In this document: piece by piece, positions 63,002 to 64,000 of the stretch
Position numbering within the stretch: the first letter of the stretch is position 1
Layout: every line of letters begins with the position of its first letter
NCBI GenBank assembly: GCA_951799405.1
Contig: OX637343.1
Coordinates: forward strand, 13,742,524 to 13,806,523
Direction: 5' to 3'
DNA: 64,000 bases
Origin: Agapetus fuscipes
Taxonomy: Eukaryota; Arthropoda; Insecta; Trichoptera; Glossosomatidae
Program-made: the position numbers and the translations under genes
Notes under the pieces: generated by a model
What the model was told of the DNA's origin: nothing
The model's database searches: none
What the model saw: the letters and a program-made list of their open reading frames with translations, nothing else

Positions 63002-64000
63002 AAATCGCCCCAGATATTTTTTCAAAATATTGTTACATTTTTGCTGGGTTCTCTTTTTAATTAAATCAATCATTTATTCTTACAGAATTTATTTTGCACA
63101 ATTTAGTTCACAATTTTACAATACTTGACAATCACTGTTTATTGGTCTTTCACGGAAAATTGCTCTAAGCGACTGACTGCTCTCCGTACCATTTCAGTCC
63201 ATTATATTGGGAACCAGAGAGGTCTTTCTTGCATTCTCTGGATAATTCTTCCACCAGAACGTTATGCACTAACACAATCATGGCCTACTTCCAGATGGTG
63301 CTACCGTACGTGTATAGGTGCGCGTAGGCACTTTAATTTCATAGTTCGTCACACTATGTATGCGTGTACAGGCGCACATACGTATCTCAAGTTCGTGACA
63401 ATAAAATGTTCTTCAAAAGAAATTCATTAATGTTTATATCGTTCTTATTTGTAAACGCTTTTTCGTCATTAGATATTTCGCAAGGCTAAAAATTATGAGT
63501 ATGTGGTCGTTAATTACAGAGGCTATTACTGCCTCCTCAAATCTTCGTGGTGGTGTAAAGCAGTTTGAAAAGATTCATCAAGAAAGTTCTCAGAGTATTC
63601 TTTGCTTGGTCAATCAGTTAACCATCGATGACGCATTCTTCTCGCACTGTCTTCAAAGAATCGAAATATCCGCCTTTTTCATAATTAAATCATGATAAAA
63701 CGTCACTAAATCTAAATGAAATAGATTGTGAGAATAGATTAAGAGGAAAATGTTCTTGCCTGTGAGTATCAGTAGTCAGCCAGCTTCTGCCAGATGTCTC
63801 ATGCCGCTACAAATAGACGGTGATTCGCCTTCAGTTTGTTGGAGGACGCGTGCAATATTTTTGTCTTGATTGCATTGTAGTGCGATCTAACAGAGTCTCA
63901 CTTCATAGGCAAATATCTAAAAAATAATAAGATACGAGTTGTACTTTTGTGCAGATCAATATGCTATCGTAGTGCGACTCTCATTCATCCCTTTGCAGTC
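63002..64000. other. Unassigned sequence
   Basis: Short open frames (63125-63430, 63495-63695) have no domain signal. Confidence 0.35.

Overview
This window looks like an AT-rich, gene-poor, transposon-dense piece of an arthropod chromosome, most likely an insect. I base that on the transposon mix: LINEs of several kinds, Penelope-like, Ty3/gypsy, PIF/Harbinger, pogo/Tigger, piggyBac-type MITEs and tRNA-derived SINEs, with spliceosomal introns inside element genes. The species cannot be named from the sequence. I found no convincing host gene. Every coding region I can support belongs to a mobile element; the rest is repeats and unassigned AT-rich DNA.

Region by region. 1-9.6 kb: dispersed copies of a ~250 bp repeat that begins TTCCTTGACTTATAGG and ends in a GATTA tail (called GTR here), a SINE fragment, MITEs and unassigned sequence. 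9.6-31 kb: more GTR copies, two tRNA-derived SINE families (SINE1 and SINE2), 5'-truncated LINEs (Jockey-like, CR1/L2-like and a third family), Penelope-like termini with hammerhead-like cores, foldback elements and MITEs. 31-43.6 kb: a nest of elements. A LINE reverse-transcriptase copy is split by an apparently intact 3.6 kb PIF/Harbinger transposon, which carries a piggyBac-type MITE in an intron. Thirty-odd bases beyond the LINE tail lies a complete 7.3 kb Ty3/gypsy element with identical LTRs. 45.4-51.6 kb: a ~6.1 kb Tigger-like element (matching terminal inverted repeats, TA duplication) with a decayed transposase; it encloses a poly(A)-tailed LINE fragment and a 2.6 kb tandem array of GTR with a 1053 bp higher-order period. 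53.7-55.5 kb: Penelope-like copies, one with a GIY-YIG domain, inverted terminal repeat and 15 bp target duplication. 58.5-61.3 kb: a 5'-truncated RTE-type LINE with a long open frame. 62.7 kb: another GTR copy.

How the genes work together. The gypsy element carries Gag (SAP-like domain, repeated coiled coil, capsid region, zinc knuckle) and, by a -1 frameshift, Pol (protease, RT, RNase H, integrase). Pol continues past the integrase into a region that reads as a TARG1/OARD1-like macrodomain and a CCCH zinc finger. This is the most interesting observation in the window: a retrotransposon that appears to carry its own ADP-ribose-type ligand-binding module. The Harbinger element carries the expected pair, transposase and MADF-domain DNA-binding protein, on opposite strands and interlocked, so that an exon of each gene lies inside an intron of the other.
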